64,000 nucleotides of DNA from Chrysophaeum taylorii. Taxonomy: Eukaryota; Sar; Pelagophyceae; Pelagomonadales; Pelagomonadaceae. A program made the translations under genes and the position numbers. Positions 12,601-20,860 of this stretch are shown here, piece after piece; positions within the stretch are counted from its first letter, which is position 1, and each line of letters begins with the position of its first letter. Below the pieces are notes generated by a model. The model ran no database searches. It worked only from the letters and a program-made list of their open reading frames with translations, and was not told the DNA's origin. The stretch covers positions 1-64,000 of the forward strand of contig JAQMWT010000125.1 in assembly GCA_029834535.1 (NCBI GenBank), written 5' to 3'.

Positions 12601-15467
12601 ACAGAACTCTGTATTGCGACGTAGACGGCGACCCATACACCATCTACGGATACGGCGCGTTTTGGTTTGACTCGGTAGTCGTCTACACGTTGGGCCTCGA
12701 CGGTTTCATGCAATCTTCGTCGAACGCTGAAATTGCTAGCGCCGACGATTTTTCGGCCGCGGGTATCTACGCGAATCTCCTCGAGATCGAGCAATTCGGA
12801 GGCGTTTCGGGGTTCCTCATCCTCTCCAACAAAACGGGCGACCGCCTTGGCACGATCGACATGAACAACATGCAGGTCACGAACAGAGATTATCGCCGCC
12901 GCCGCCGCAGCCTCGAGGAGACCGCGTCGTCGTCCTCTTCGGAGGAGCCGCCGCTAGTCGGGGCGGCTCGCGAGCAACTGGTTGTGGAGAATTTCGAGCG
13001 CGCGGTCGAACTGAGGAGTTCTTTCGCCGAGTTCGTCATCTTCGGCGAATACGACGTCTCGGACAAGTCGTCCACGGTGAAAGGCACGGTCGTTTGGCCG
13101 GGGCGAACGACTTCCGTCCCCGTCGACTACGTTACGAACGAGGACGCGTTGACCTACCAAGACAAAAAAAATTCGACGAGCTTCAGGAGAACCCTTATCT
13201 TCTTTCTGGTGCTCGCGGGGGTCGTGTTCGTCATGGTTCTCGCTTGCGTCTGCATCTCGGCCGGGTACGTGTTCCGTCTCCAGGACTTTCGCCACCGCAA
13301 GGCGCTCGTCGCGTCGCTTCGCGCGTACGAGGTCGTGGAACCGTTCGACCCGGAGCAGCACGAAGAAAAAACGGTGCACGTCCTCGAGAAGCGCGGGACC
13401 GAAGACATTTTCGGCAAAGGCGACGCTTCAACGCTCATCACGGCCTTTTCTTTTCGAAACGAAGCAGAGAACAGCAAGCTGCCGTTCGCGACTTCGGACG
13501 ATATTCCGGGGTGGGGCGACGCGCAGAACACGTCGTCGCCGTCGTCGTCGTTGCACGAAGATGTCAAGGACCAAGGGTTTCGGCGCGGCGGGGCCACCGC
13601 CGGCGGGATCTTTAAGCTGGAGATGTGGTGGTGGGAGGAAGATAACGAGCGACTCAAGAAGAAAGACGAGGCAAAAAACGTCGACGCGTCTCTGGACGAC
13701 GACGACGGCGTCGAGTCCGCGTGGGTCGCGTATGACGAGATGGTCCAGGACCAGCTCTCTGAGTTGTACTGGCGCTTCTGTCAGCTCCCCGAAGCTGTGC
13801 GGGAGGAGCTCAAATCGTATTCGGGCAGAAACGAGGAACTCGACTCGGACGACGGCGACGACGAGATGGCGACGTCGGATAATAACGTCGTCGCCGGCGT
13901 CGAACCCATCGACTACACGCTCATCGTTCGGTCCGCGGCGGCGGCGGCGGCGGCGACGACGACAAATGTCCCAGAACAGCCCTCGATCGATGTGCTCAGC
14001 GTGCGGCGGACTTCCAGCAGGGATCCCGATTTCAAGGCGGAACTCGCCCCGTCGACGACGACGACCGCCACCAACGGCAAATGGTTCGAGATCAACGTCG
14101 CGACGATGACGCAGCGCAATCTCAAAACGGGAAGGTGCCGCAAGGTGAGGATGGACCCGGACTCCCGGGAGGTCGAGTTCACGTGGTACTGGCGGGAAAA
14201 CTTCCGGAACATGGCCAAGTGGCGCAACGCGGCGACGCGGAGCGGCACGTTGTGGGTCCGCTACGAAGATCCGCACGTCCAGCGCAAACTGTCGGAGGCA
14301 TACCTCGCGCGCCGCCGCCACGAGACCAAGTCCTCGGCCGTCAAAATTGATGCCTTTAACGAGCTCACGACGTCGGCGATCGAGTACAAGTACGAGATCG
14401 ACGTGGGGACGATGTGGCAGACCAAGATCGAGACGGGCTTTCGTCGCCCGGTCTGCGTCATGATGGAGGCGACGCGCGACTCGAACGTCCGCACCCCCGG
14501 AGGCTCGAGCGCGCTCGTCAAGGGTGTGCCAACTGTCAAGGGCATGCCGCGCGACATCCAGGGCCGCGAGTGCCTCACCCTCACGACCGGCATGCTCGTG
14601 TCGGTCGTCTACGAGCACGACGGCGGCGAGTGGGCGTTTGGCCGCGAGATCCACAACATGAACGAGGTTCTCGACAACGCCGGCTGGTTCCCCATGTCGT
14701 GCGTCAAGGAGTGCGACCAGTGCATCTCGATCGTCCCCGACACAACCGCGCTCCGCGATTTCAAGTTTTTGCTCCCGCCGAAGAGTTGGACGGCGATGGG
14801 CAACGAGTCCCGGTGCAACGCGGTCGAACTCGGCACCGGCCGCGCGACGGCCAAAGAGCGCGCCGAAATCTTGCGCGCCTTTGATCCAAACTACTACAAC
14901 ATCATTTCCGTCGAGCGCATCCAGAACGTGTCGCTCTGGCGCCCCTACGCGACAAAACGCATGACCATCCTCGAGCGCGAGGGTCTCGCCCCCGACCGTC
15001 GCTTGTTGAAGGACAACAACGGCTTCGATCCAAAGGTCGAGGTCTTCCCAGTCTACCACGGCACTACTGGCGAAGCCGCCGGCAAGATCGTCGAGCAGGG
15101 CTTCAATCGCGATTTTTGCTCCACGTCGGCCCAGCACGGCCGCGGCGTCTACTTTGCGGTCGAGGCCGATTACTCGTGCTTTCCAAAGTACTCGCCGCCC
15201 GACAAGGACGGCATCCAAAACGTCTTTGTGTGCCGCATCATCGTCGGCCACTACACGAAGGGCGTCGCCGGGGCTGTCGTCCCGCCGGCTCTCGAAGGTA
15301 ATCCAAACCAGCGCTACGACACCACCGTCGACAACGAGGTCCATCCGACCATTTTCGTCACCTACAACGACCACCAGGCCTATCCTGCCTACCTCGTCCG
15401 GTTCACTTCAAAAACTGAAGATGTCCATGACATTTCCCTGGATGGCGACGCATCACCTCTGCTCTAA
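9609..15467 (+). CDS. Single-pass receptor-like PARP (5'-nucleotidase-like + ANF/PBP-like ectodomain, WWE-PARP cytosolic)
   Basis: The protein has 1952 residues from ATG 9609. Residues 1-16 (MTLVSLLLLCLGARA) form a signal peptide. Residues ~17-340 align with the metallophosphoesterase half of 5'-nucleotidases, but the usual DAGD and GNHEF metal motifs read DMGG (~82) and LNPRDF (~115). Residues ~377-600 match the 5'-nucleotidase C-terminal domain (LGDEIVVLRNVLGRSIREAL). Residues ~638-1095 look like a periplasmic-binding/ANF-receptor fold. One membrane span lies at ~1195-1221. The cytosolic part has two WWE-like domains (~1338-1516, ~1520-1620), an SH3-like stretch (~1657-1700) and a PARP domain with H1817 (YHGT), Y1848 (GRGVYFA) and I1915, the H-Y-I pattern of mono-ADP-ribosyltransferases. 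I infer a ligand-sensing surface receptor that signals by ADP-ribosylation. Confidence 0.85.
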   Translation: MTLVSLLLLCLGARAYDIEVVVSSAVRGAHYPIAQNGSECSLEAYERSPCECDGGVARRAAAIAARREEALLEGKDAVVAFDMGGWFFGSGLFHPTFGDAAANELYRSLNFQARGLNPRDFAAGVTADEPTGGKALAEHLASTGSVAIASNLDLTDDPYLNTSHVRKFSVFTLFDDVRMGVYHMIDGFELENVSPHYAARTIGYERAVSFALSEMTVSVGIPDVHVIMVSSISDATLEGIVARADDDTLFFVDDDYLRDQQITYSFALNFVLPDLIFLDGTSEIGQSYAEEDRLQTFENWALNKVGFAVTDSRPRGVALMNMTMSFNSVGQYQPDTSSRGVIELNCESPEDTSIREELDDLKATVDQTLADPVLGHVGYLTSTLDATQLIQDADCTTLLTSETPLCGCEVAECQAGDFVADALRWYADADVAFVAAGALGASLGNGAVTKADIINLVPDLGDEIVVLRNVLGRSIREALQRSIERLDVEAPHIDDDDDDDYSSDSLSLDVYNGRYFLQVSSSVETTWFFLSEVPTIDNNILIDGIELDDNRNYSVAGSCRLFTNMDDTGSIYADIFEDADVVELGVAHWSAVSAYMQTFYPTEDIALDATTAYNIAGGFSNSTVPARISQESDEFIKVHVAVLCGGSIVRREQCDHALNAIALLNDRDGSLYNQLVPNVRLVAHDVAVGCVEGRAFDGLVALASTLDGEPISLVIPTCSDDVAAVSSTDALAAFAAQTGQSEPYVVVTPEATSPSFSDEVTYPYLVRVATSKTEVGAAMSKFAESYWARIIVVHDDTRWSQEGAQAFVDKFRSDEHFILGGGICISGANYTCGATTKIGGENVGVAFSLEAFDAGDVTGTDILESVASLGSNIVFIATYPRVQEQIYAASYKTGLMHGAGYGWLNFYPSEDAFFDSAGNVELDAIFGHEGAVGFIEHMPVYADGQETELYIDAWVPRASVEACTDRSIVAGTSLIYEDGQLAEYGEASENDFVYVSADRTLYCDVDGDPYTIYGYGAFWFDSVVVYTLGLDGFMQSSSNAEIASADDFSAAGIYANLLEIEQFGGVSGFLILSNKTGDRLGTIDMNNMQVTNRDYRRRRRSLEETASSSSSEEPPLVGAAREQLVVENFERAVELRSSFAEFVIFGEYDVSDKSSTVKGTVVWPGRTTSVPVDYVTNEDALTYQDKKNSTSFRRTLIFFLVLAGVVFVMVLACVCISAGYVFRLQDFRHRKALVASLRAYEVVEPFDPEQHEEKTVHVLEKRGTEDIFGKGDASTLITAFSFRNEAENSKLPFATSDDIPGWGDAQNTSSPSSSLHEDVKDQGFRRGGATAGGIFKLEMWWWEEDNERLKKKDEAKNVDASLDDDDGVESAWVAYDEMVQDQLSELYWRFCQLPEAVREELKSYSGRNEELDSDDGDDEMATSDNNVVAGVEPIDYTLIVRSAAAAAAATTTNVPEQPSIDVLSVRRTSSRDPDFKAELAPSTTTTATNGKWFEINVATMTQRNLKTGRCRKVRMDPDSREVEFTWYWRENFRNMAKWRNAATRSGTLWVRYEDPHVQRKLSEAYLARRRHETKSSAVKIDAFNELTTSAIEYKYEIDVGTMWQTKIETGFRRPVCVMMEATRDSNVRTPGGSSALVKGVPTVKGMPRDIQGRECLTLTTGMLVSVVYEHDGGEWAFGREIHNMNEVLDNAGWFPMSCVKECDQCISIVPDTTALRDFKFLLPPKSWTAMGNESRCNAVELGTGRATAKERAEILRAFDPNYYNIISVERIQNVSLWRPYATKRMTILEREGLAPDRRLLKDNNGFDPKVEVFPVYHGTTGEAAGKIVEQGFNRDFCSTSAQHGRGVYFAVEADYSCFPKYSPPDKDGIQNVFVCRIIVGHYTKGVAGAVVPPALEGNPNQRYDTTVDNEVHPTIFVTYNDHQAYPAYLVRFTSKTEDVHDISLDGDASPLL

Positions 15468-15622
15468 TGGAGGGCGACGCATCGCCTCTGTGCTCTACGA
15501 ATTTACGCGCGGGATTGGATGATAAAAAAGAACCTAGTATTCTTCGTGTACGTTCTTACGACGACGACGACGACGACGACGAGGCAGGCTGTCTTTCTGC
15601 GATGCAAAAAATAATTATAATT

Positions 15623-16738
15623 TTAGGCGAGAGGGGAACGGGCTGTGATCTGAAGGTCGCCGCGACTATCTTTTGATACCCTGAGGTCGTCGTCGATGTA
15701 CACGACGTCGAAAAAGCCCGAACCGACGGGGGGAAGGTCGAACTCGAACCCCCTGTAGCATGCCCGGCACCCCTGGAACTCGAAGTAAACGCGCGTTGGG
15801 TCGGTCGGCTCGCAGGTGGACGTGACTTTGAGGAAAGAGCCGTCCTCGAAGTCGACGTGGTTGTTCAACGAACCGCCTCGGATGGACTGGGACGCGGCTC
15901 CGCCGCGGTCGGTGAGCGCGAGGAGCTCTGCCTCGGTGGTCCATAGGACGTCATAATTGGCGTCGAGGAGGCGGTCGAGATCTGTGCGGCGCGGCGGCGC
16001 CGTGGCGGCGAGGGCGTCGACGAGTCGGGGTACGGCGGCGGCGTCGCCGTCGCGAATCGCGTCGAGGAGCGCCAGCTTGAGGGTTTTGCGGTCGCCAAAG
16101 TCCCTCGTCAGCACGAACAAGGCCGTATCGTCGTCGCCGTGGCTCGAGAAGACGCGTGCGCCGCCGTCGACAGAGGTTCGTACGATCCTGAGCGTCGCGT
16201 CCGAGTACGAGAGCCTCCACGTCCTCTCTACGCCGTCGGGAAACTCGTAACATAACGGTCCCAGCCGCAGAGATTCGAAACGGACGCGAAGCGAGGTCTC
16301 GTCCCCCTCGAAGCTCGCCTCGAGGTCGAGCCTCACGGGCCCCAGCACGAGCGAGTTGATATACGAACGCCCGGCGACGTCGATTATCTGTCGCGCCTCG
16401 CCGCGGAACGGACCTAGGTATCCGTTCGACGGCGGCGGCGCGGTCGAGTAGGCCACGCGCCACGCGCCATCGAGGGCTTCCAGAGGGGCGGTGCTCCCCT
16501 CGAGCTGCGCACACAACGCGTCGATGCGGTGTCTGGTGGTTGCATCGCGCGGGACGCGCCCCTCGGTGGCGATGGCTTCCAACACGGCCTGCCGCGCGGG
16601 AGAATTTTTCTGCGCGACGACCGCGCGACCCGTCGCGGCGCGCTGCCCGAGCTCGCCGAAGATGTCGCCGAGACGCCGCACGTCGTACGCCGCTGCCGCC
16701 GCATTGAGGAGCGCCAAAGACAAGAAGAAGAAAACCAT
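15623..16738 (-). CDS. PAP/fibrillin family protein, two lipocalin-like domains
   Basis: The protein has 371 residues and starts with a hydrophobic signal-like segment (MVFFFLSLALLNAAAAA), as expected for a secondary-plastid bipartite leader. The first PAP/fibrillin domain spans ~85-210 (LDGAWRVAYSTAPPPSNGYL). The second spans ~250-365 and ends with the family signature VVYIDDDLRVSKDSRGDLQI. Fibrillins bind hydrophobic molecules in plastoglobules and thylakoids; the exact ligand cannot be told. The 3' end faces that of the PARP-receptor gene with about 155 bp between. Family is sure, plastid targeting likely. Confidence 0.88.
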   Translation of the reverse strand: MVFFFLSLALLNAAAAAYDVRRLGDIFGELGQRAATGRAVVAQKNSPARQAVLEAIATEGRVPRDATTRHRIDALCAQLEGSTAPLEALDGAWRVAYSTAPPPSNGYLGPFRGEARQIIDVAGRSYINSLVLGPVRLDLEASFEGDETSLRVRFESLRLGPLCYEFPDGVERTWRLSYSDATLRIVRTSVDGGARVFSSHGDDDTALFVLTRDFGDRKTLKLALLDAIRDGDAAAVPRLVDALAATAPPRRTDLDRLLDANYDVLWTTEAELLALTDRGGAASQSIRGGSLNNHVDFEDGSFLKVTSTCEPTDPTRVYFEFQGCRACYRGFEFDLPPVGSGFFDVVYIDDDLRVSKDSRGDLQITARSPLA

Positions 16739-16824
16739 TTTTTACTTACTTACCCTAGTTATACTTTACTTTAATCCCTATCATTCTTCGACGAAATTTT
16801 TTCAAATTTCAAGGCGCCGCCGCC

Positions 16825-16921
16825 GCTGGCGCTGGCGCTGGCGCTGGCGCCGGCGCCGGGGGGGAACATATAGTAGTTGGTGATGATGATGTCTGTTCTG
16901 TTCTGTTCTGTTCTGTTCGTT
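16825..16921. repeat. Two microsatellites: (GGCGCT)n and (TTCTG)n
   Basis: GGCGCTGGCGCT-type hexamers lie at about 16825-16857 and TTCTG pentamers at about 16890-16921, both between the fibrillin start and the end of the coiled-coil gene. Confidence 0.8.
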
Positions 16922-16940
16922 CTTCTTAGAGGTGGTGGGG

Positions 16941-17729
16941 TCACACGACGGCTCTGGCGTCGCAGAGAGCGGGAGGTATGGATCTTGGCTGGGCCCCCGC
17001 CCGCGTCGCGCGCGGCTGGCCGCATCCCTTGGCGAGGCCCGCGATGGCAAGCTTGAGCTCGTCGAACTTGCGGGCCAGGGTCGCGTAGGCGACGCCCTGT
17101 TTCGCGAGTTGGACGTCGTGGGAGGCCGCGAGGTCGGCGACCTTTGATGCGTGGGCGGTGCGGTCGGTTTCCCGAAGTCTCGCCAATTTGGCGACCTGGA
17201 TCGCGTACTGGGACTCGCGCTTCGAGACTTCCCGTCGGAGTCTGTCGTCAAAGTGTATCTGCATAGTGGTCTTGACGGCCTTGACCTCGGCGTCCTTGGT
17301 CTCGAGGCGTCGCACGAGATCTTTGTTCTGCCGTTCGAGGGTCTCATAGGCGCGCGAGAGCTCGTCGTATTGCGCGTTGGCCTCGGCCAAAGCCTGGGCG
17401 TACGCGGCGGCGCGCCGAGCGAGCTTGCGCTCGTAGAATTCGACGTCGGCGGTTCGCGGCGCGACGAGCGTGCGGCACGACTCGACGAAGCCGCGTCGTT
17501 TCATGCGAAAGGCCTCGCGCCGCAACTTGTCTTCGAGCTTAGGGTCCGGCTCGCGCTCGGGGGTTACGGCTCGCGGCAAAAAAATGTCGGGCGAGATCAT
17601 ATTCTCGGAGCGGCACGACCGAGGGAAGGTCGCCGTCGACGGCGTGCTCCTCGCGTCGTCCTCGACGTCGTCGTCGTCGCGACAGCGAGCGCCCGTGGGG
17701 GTGCGGAGGTAGGCGTCCGGCTTACACAT
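16941..17729 (-). CDS. Coiled-coil protein of unknown function
   Basis: The protein has 262 residues from the ATG at 17729, chosen because it lies 54 bp from the divergent Rab escort gene. The open frame runs on far upstream antisense to that gene, which is a shadow. The first ~55 residues are Asp/Arg/Ser/Pro-rich and disordered. Residues ~80-230 are a strongly charged helix with heptads (YETLERQNKDLVRRLETKDA), interrupted by repeated DRTAHASK-type segments. The tail (~230-262) is Arg/Ala/Pro-rich. It may be a cytoskeletal or ciliary scaffold, but no family is recognised. Confidence 0.7.
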   Translation of the reverse strand: MCKPDAYLRTPTGARCRDDDDVEDDARSTPSTATFPRSCRSENMISPDIFLPRAVTPEREPDPKLEDKLRREAFRMKRRGFVESCRTLVAPRTADVEFYERKLARRAAAYAQALAEANAQYDELSRAYETLERQNKDLVRRLETKDAEVKAVKTTMQIHFDDRLRREVSKRESQYAIQVAKLARLRETDRTAHASKVADLAASHDVQLAKQGVAYATLARKFDELKLAIAGLAKGCGQPRATRAGAQPRSIPPALCDARAVV

Positions 17730-17783
17730 GCCACAACAATTCCTTAATAAATAAGCTCCAGTATCTGTGACGTCGATCGATAT
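17730..17783. promoter_or_regulatory. Divergent promoter region, 54 bp
   Basis: Only 54 bp separate the start codons of the minus-strand coiled-coil gene and the plus-strand Rab escort gene. The spacer is AT-rich (TTCCTTAATAAATAAGC) beside GC-rich genes, consistent with a shared bidirectional core promoter. Confidence 0.5.
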
Positions 17784-19478
17784 ATGGAGTTTGCCGACGA
17801 CGATTCGTCGTCGAGGCGCTTCGATGCTGTTGTCGTGGGAACGGGTCTCGTCGAGTCGATGTTGGCCGCAGCCCTCGCACGCGCGGGCGAGCGGGTCCTC
17901 CACGTGGACGCGCACGACTACTACGGCAACGACATGGCGGGGTTTGCGACGCTCGAGCAAGTGCGTCGATGGGCTGAGGACGACCCACCCCTTTTTGCCG
18001 AGGACCATCGAGACGAGAACGCGGTGTTGCTGCGGCACGAGGAAGTCCGCGTCGTGCACTCCCAGACGGGTTCGTTGCCTATAGGCCGTCGATTGAACGT
18101 GGATCTCGACGCGCGCCTCGTCCTCGCGTCGGGCGAAGCCGTCGACGCGCTCGTCGCGCTCGGCGTCGCGCACTACCTCGAGTTCGCCGCCGTCGGGTCG
18201 TTGTGGTTCGAGGATCAGAAGGTTCCGTGCTCGAAGAAGGACGTCTTCACGTCGGCGGACCTGTCGCCGGCCGAGAAGCGAAAGTTGATGCGGGTCATGC
18301 GTCGCGCGCTCGACGCGTTCGAAGACGACGCCGGCACGCTCAACGAACGCGAGCTCACGGGCTCGCGCGCGCTCCGGCGACCCCAAAACAAGCGCCTCGA
18401 CGAGACCCTCGTCGACGACGCTCGCCGGTTTGTCGACGTGCTGCGCGACGACTTCGGGCTCGCCGTCGCCGCCGCGCGAGTGGTCTGCGCGGCGGCTTTC
18501 GTCGACCCCGCCTCTCCCGCGACCGAGGGCTGGCACGGCCTCCACACCCACCTCCGCGCCCTGGGAGCTCACGCCGGCACCCAAACGGCGCTCCTGGCCC
18601 CCATATACGGCACGGCCGAGTTCCCGCAGGCGCTCTGCCGGGCGTGCGCCGTCCGAGGGGGCGTCTACGCGTTGCGCCGCGCGCCGTCGGCCCTGGCCGT
18701 CGAGGACGGCAAGGTCGTCGCCGCAATCTTCCCCGACGGCGCCCGCATCCCCGTCGCCAAGGCCGTCGTCGCTGCCGACTACCTGCTGACAGCCTCGGGC
18801 GAACGCGCGTACCGTCGCGTCGCGATCGTCGAGAGCAGCGACGTCGAGCCGGCCGCGATCGTCTACGAAGGTAACGTGCGTTGCGTCGTCCTCGGCGAGA
18901 GCGCCAATGCCGTCGACACCCCGACGCTCCGCCTCGTCCACCTCTCCTCGGACTCTCTCGAGGCCATCCGCGACGTCGCGGCCAAGCGCGACGACGCGAC
19001 CCTCTGGAGCCTCGAAGTTTCGTTTCCGGTGCACCCTCCACCCCGCGACCTCCCCTCCAACCTCGCCGTCTGTCGCCGCCTCCCCTGGACCCCCCGCTTT
19101 GACTTGACTCCGGAGGTCGATCACGCCAAGGCCCTCTTCGAACGCCTCCGCCCCGGCGAATCCCTCGTCCCCCCTCCGGAAGAAACCCCCGATTCTCCGC
19201 GCGACGACCGACGCGACGACGACGACGACGACCTCGCCGACCTCGCCACCCGGGTGGCCACTTTGCAAGAGGCCCCAATAACACCCAGCAATCTCCGACA
19301 ACGAGATGATGATGCTGCTCCGGACCTCACCATGCCGACCCCAACGGACGACAACCAACAAGAACAAGGAGAAGAACAACGCCCCAACGACATCATCCCA
19401 CCTGAGGGCGCTCCTGGTGACATCGCCGATCTTCAGGATGCTGCTGCTGCGGTTGCTGCTTCTGGGGACAGACAGTGA
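17784..19478 (+). CDS. CHM: Rab escort protein (REP/GDI superfamily)
   Basis: The protein has 564 residues. The N-terminus has the FAD-like dinucleotide fold of GDI/REP proteins: VVVGTGLVESMLAAALARAG (~16-35), then VLHVDAHDYYGND. Residues ~105-170 contain RLNVDLDARLVLASG and VPCSKKDVF; the VPCS..DVF stretch is typical of REP rather than GDI. ALLAPIYGTAEFPQALCRAC followed by RGGVYALR is the conserved Rab-binding region. REP presents newly made Rab GTPases to geranylgeranyl transferase II and delivers them to membranes. The last ~130 residues are acidic and low in complexity. Confidence 0.85.
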   Translation: MEFADDDSSSRRFDAVVVGTGLVESMLAAALARAGERVLHVDAHDYYGNDMAGFATLEQVRRWAEDDPPLFAEDHRDENAVLLRHEEVRVVHSQTGSLPIGRRLNVDLDARLVLASGEAVDALVALGVAHYLEFAAVGSLWFEDQKVPCSKKDVFTSADLSPAEKRKLMRVMRRALDAFEDDAGTLNERELTGSRALRRPQNKRLDETLVDDARRFVDVLRDDFGLAVAAARVVCAAAFVDPASPATEGWHGLHTHLRALGAHAGTQTALLAPIYGTAEFPQALCRACAVRGGVYALRRAPSALAVEDGKVVAAIFPDGARIPVAKAVVAADYLLTASGERAYRRVAIVESSDVEPAAIVYEGNVRCVVLGESANAVDTPTLRLVHLSSDSLEAIRDVAAKRDDATLWSLEVSFPVHPPPRDLPSNLAVCRRLPWTPRFDLTPEVDHAKALFERLRPGESLVPPPEETPDSPRDDRRDDDDDDLADLATRVATLQEAPITPSNLRQRDDDAAPDLTMPTPTDDNQQEQGEEQRPNDIIPPEGAPGDIADLQDAAAAVAASGDRQ

Positions 19479-19645
19479 GCCCATAACGAACGGCATCGAT
19501 CGTGTTGATGACCCGTCGTTCGAAAACATCATCGTGGATTCGCTACGTGGTGATGACCATGTTAGGAGAGCAGGACACGCACTGTGTGTGCCCTTTTTTT
19601 CTTTCCTCGGGATTCGCTTCGTGGCTTCTTTTTTCATGCACGGTG

Positions 19646-20860
19646 ATGACCCAGAGACGGCGGCTCTTGGTGGGACGGGCGGCCCCGCGGAGCGCCGGGC
19701 TCGCCGTCGAGGAAGTCGGGTGGATGTGCGCCGCGCCGTCCCCGGTAGCGGCAAAGCCCGACGGCGCAAGTCTAGAGGCGTGGATCTTGTCCGCCTTGCG
19801 AGGGACGACGGCCGCGCGGGTCACGAGGCTTGCCGCTGGGCTCGGCGAACTTGGGATTTGTCGGCCGGTGGACCTGCGGGTCGCGAGCGACGACATACTG
19901 TCGCGCGCGGGGTTTAACGAACCCGAGAAGAAGGCGCTCAACGCGGCGCGCGCGGCCGCCGAGATCCCCGCGCCCGTGCGGCTCATTCCCTGGGACCGGA
20001 CGCCGGTGCGACCGGTACGGCTTGCCGAAGTGCGCGTCGTCTGCTCGTCGACGGAGATAGTACAAGTCGCGCTCTACTGGACCGTCTCCGACCCCCCGCG
20101 CCGCGTCGAGCGACGCTATCCGCCGGAGGACTTCTGCGGGGCCATCACGACGCACCGCCTCGAGCTTCCGCCGGGGGCCTACGTTTCCGCGCTTCGCGCA
20201 AGATTCGAGGTCGTCCCCGGCGCCGCTCGCGCGTACGCGATGCGCGATCCCGCGAACGACCATCGCCTCGTCGCGCTCGACGTCAAGACCGACCACCGCC
20301 GTCGACCCTGGACGGTTCGTGCACGACATCCCACGCAACGCGACCGCGTCTACGGTCGCCGACCCCTCCCGGTCTTGCTCGTCGATCTCAAGCCCGACGA
20401 CCCATCGTGGGTTCTCGCCGGACTCGACCTCAGACCTGGCGTCGCTGCCCGCGTCGCCGGCCTCGGCGCAGCCTGGACCAAGCGCGCGCCACCCGACTTG
20501 TTGGACTGGCGCACCCTCGACGAGACCGCCGACCACCAACTTCCCGATTGCCTCGACACCACCGTCCACCGCGACCGCAATGCCTACACGGGAGCGCGCA
20601 TCGACGCCTCCCTCGCCGACCCCTGGTTCCGCGACCACCACCAGGACGACGACGTCCTCGTCGCCATCCAAAGCAGCCACGACGCGCACTTTCGGGGTCC
20701 ATTCGCCGAGGCCTTCCGTATCGAGTCGCCCAAACACTGCCTCTGCGCAACCGCCGTTTCTGTCCCCACCCACGTCACCGCCGTCCCGCTCCCCGCCGCT
20801 CTTGACACACCTTCGCTTTCTTTTCGTTGTCGAGCACTGGGCCAAAGCTCTGTTCGATGA
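19646..20860 (+). CDS. Hypothetical protein, possible beta-sandwich (jacalin-like) segment
   Basis: From the ATG at 19646 the protein has 404 residues. The frame stays open upstream to ATG 19508, only 30 bp after the Rab escort stop, so the true start is uncertain. Residues ~10-90 contain a small helical segment (LGELGICRPVDLRVASDDIL) resembling a SAM-like fold. Residues ~115-210 (HRLELPPGAYVSALRARFEV, then LVALDVKTD) recall jacalin-type beta strands. No catalytic motif is seen. High third-position GC and amino-acid composition support a real gene. Confidence 0.55.
   Translation: MTQRRRLLVGRAAPRSAGLAVEEVGWMCAAPSPVAAKPDGASLEAWILSALRGTTAARVTRLAAGLGELGICRPVDLRVASDDILSRAGFNEPEKKALNAARAAAEIPAPVRLIPWDRTPVRPVRLAEVRVVCSSTEIVQVALYWTVSDPPRRVERRYPPEDFCGAITTHRLELPPGAYVSALRARFEVVPGAARAYAMRDPANDHRLVALDVKTDHRRRPWTVRARHPTQRDRVYGRRPLPVLLVDLKPDDPSWVLAGLDLRPGVAARVAGLGAAWTKRAPPDLLDWRTLDETADHQLPDCLDTTVHRDRNAYTGARIDASLADPWFRDHHQDDDVLVAIQSSHDAHFRGPFAEAFRIESPKHCLCATAVSVPTHVTAVPLPAALDTPSLSFRCRALGQSSVR

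Noticed and set aside
13428-15374. 648-codon frame antisense to the PARP-receptor gene
   Set aside because: It mirrors the real gene's codons (Arg, Asp, Val-rich nonsense) and has no domain.
18355-19284. 309-codon Arg/Gly-rich antisense frame
   Set aside because: Shadow of the Rab escort gene; composition is a GC artefact.
16941-19769. 942-codon minus-strand open frame
   Set aside because: Only the last 263 codons have gene-like composition; the rest is antisense to the Rab escort gene and open because of high GC.
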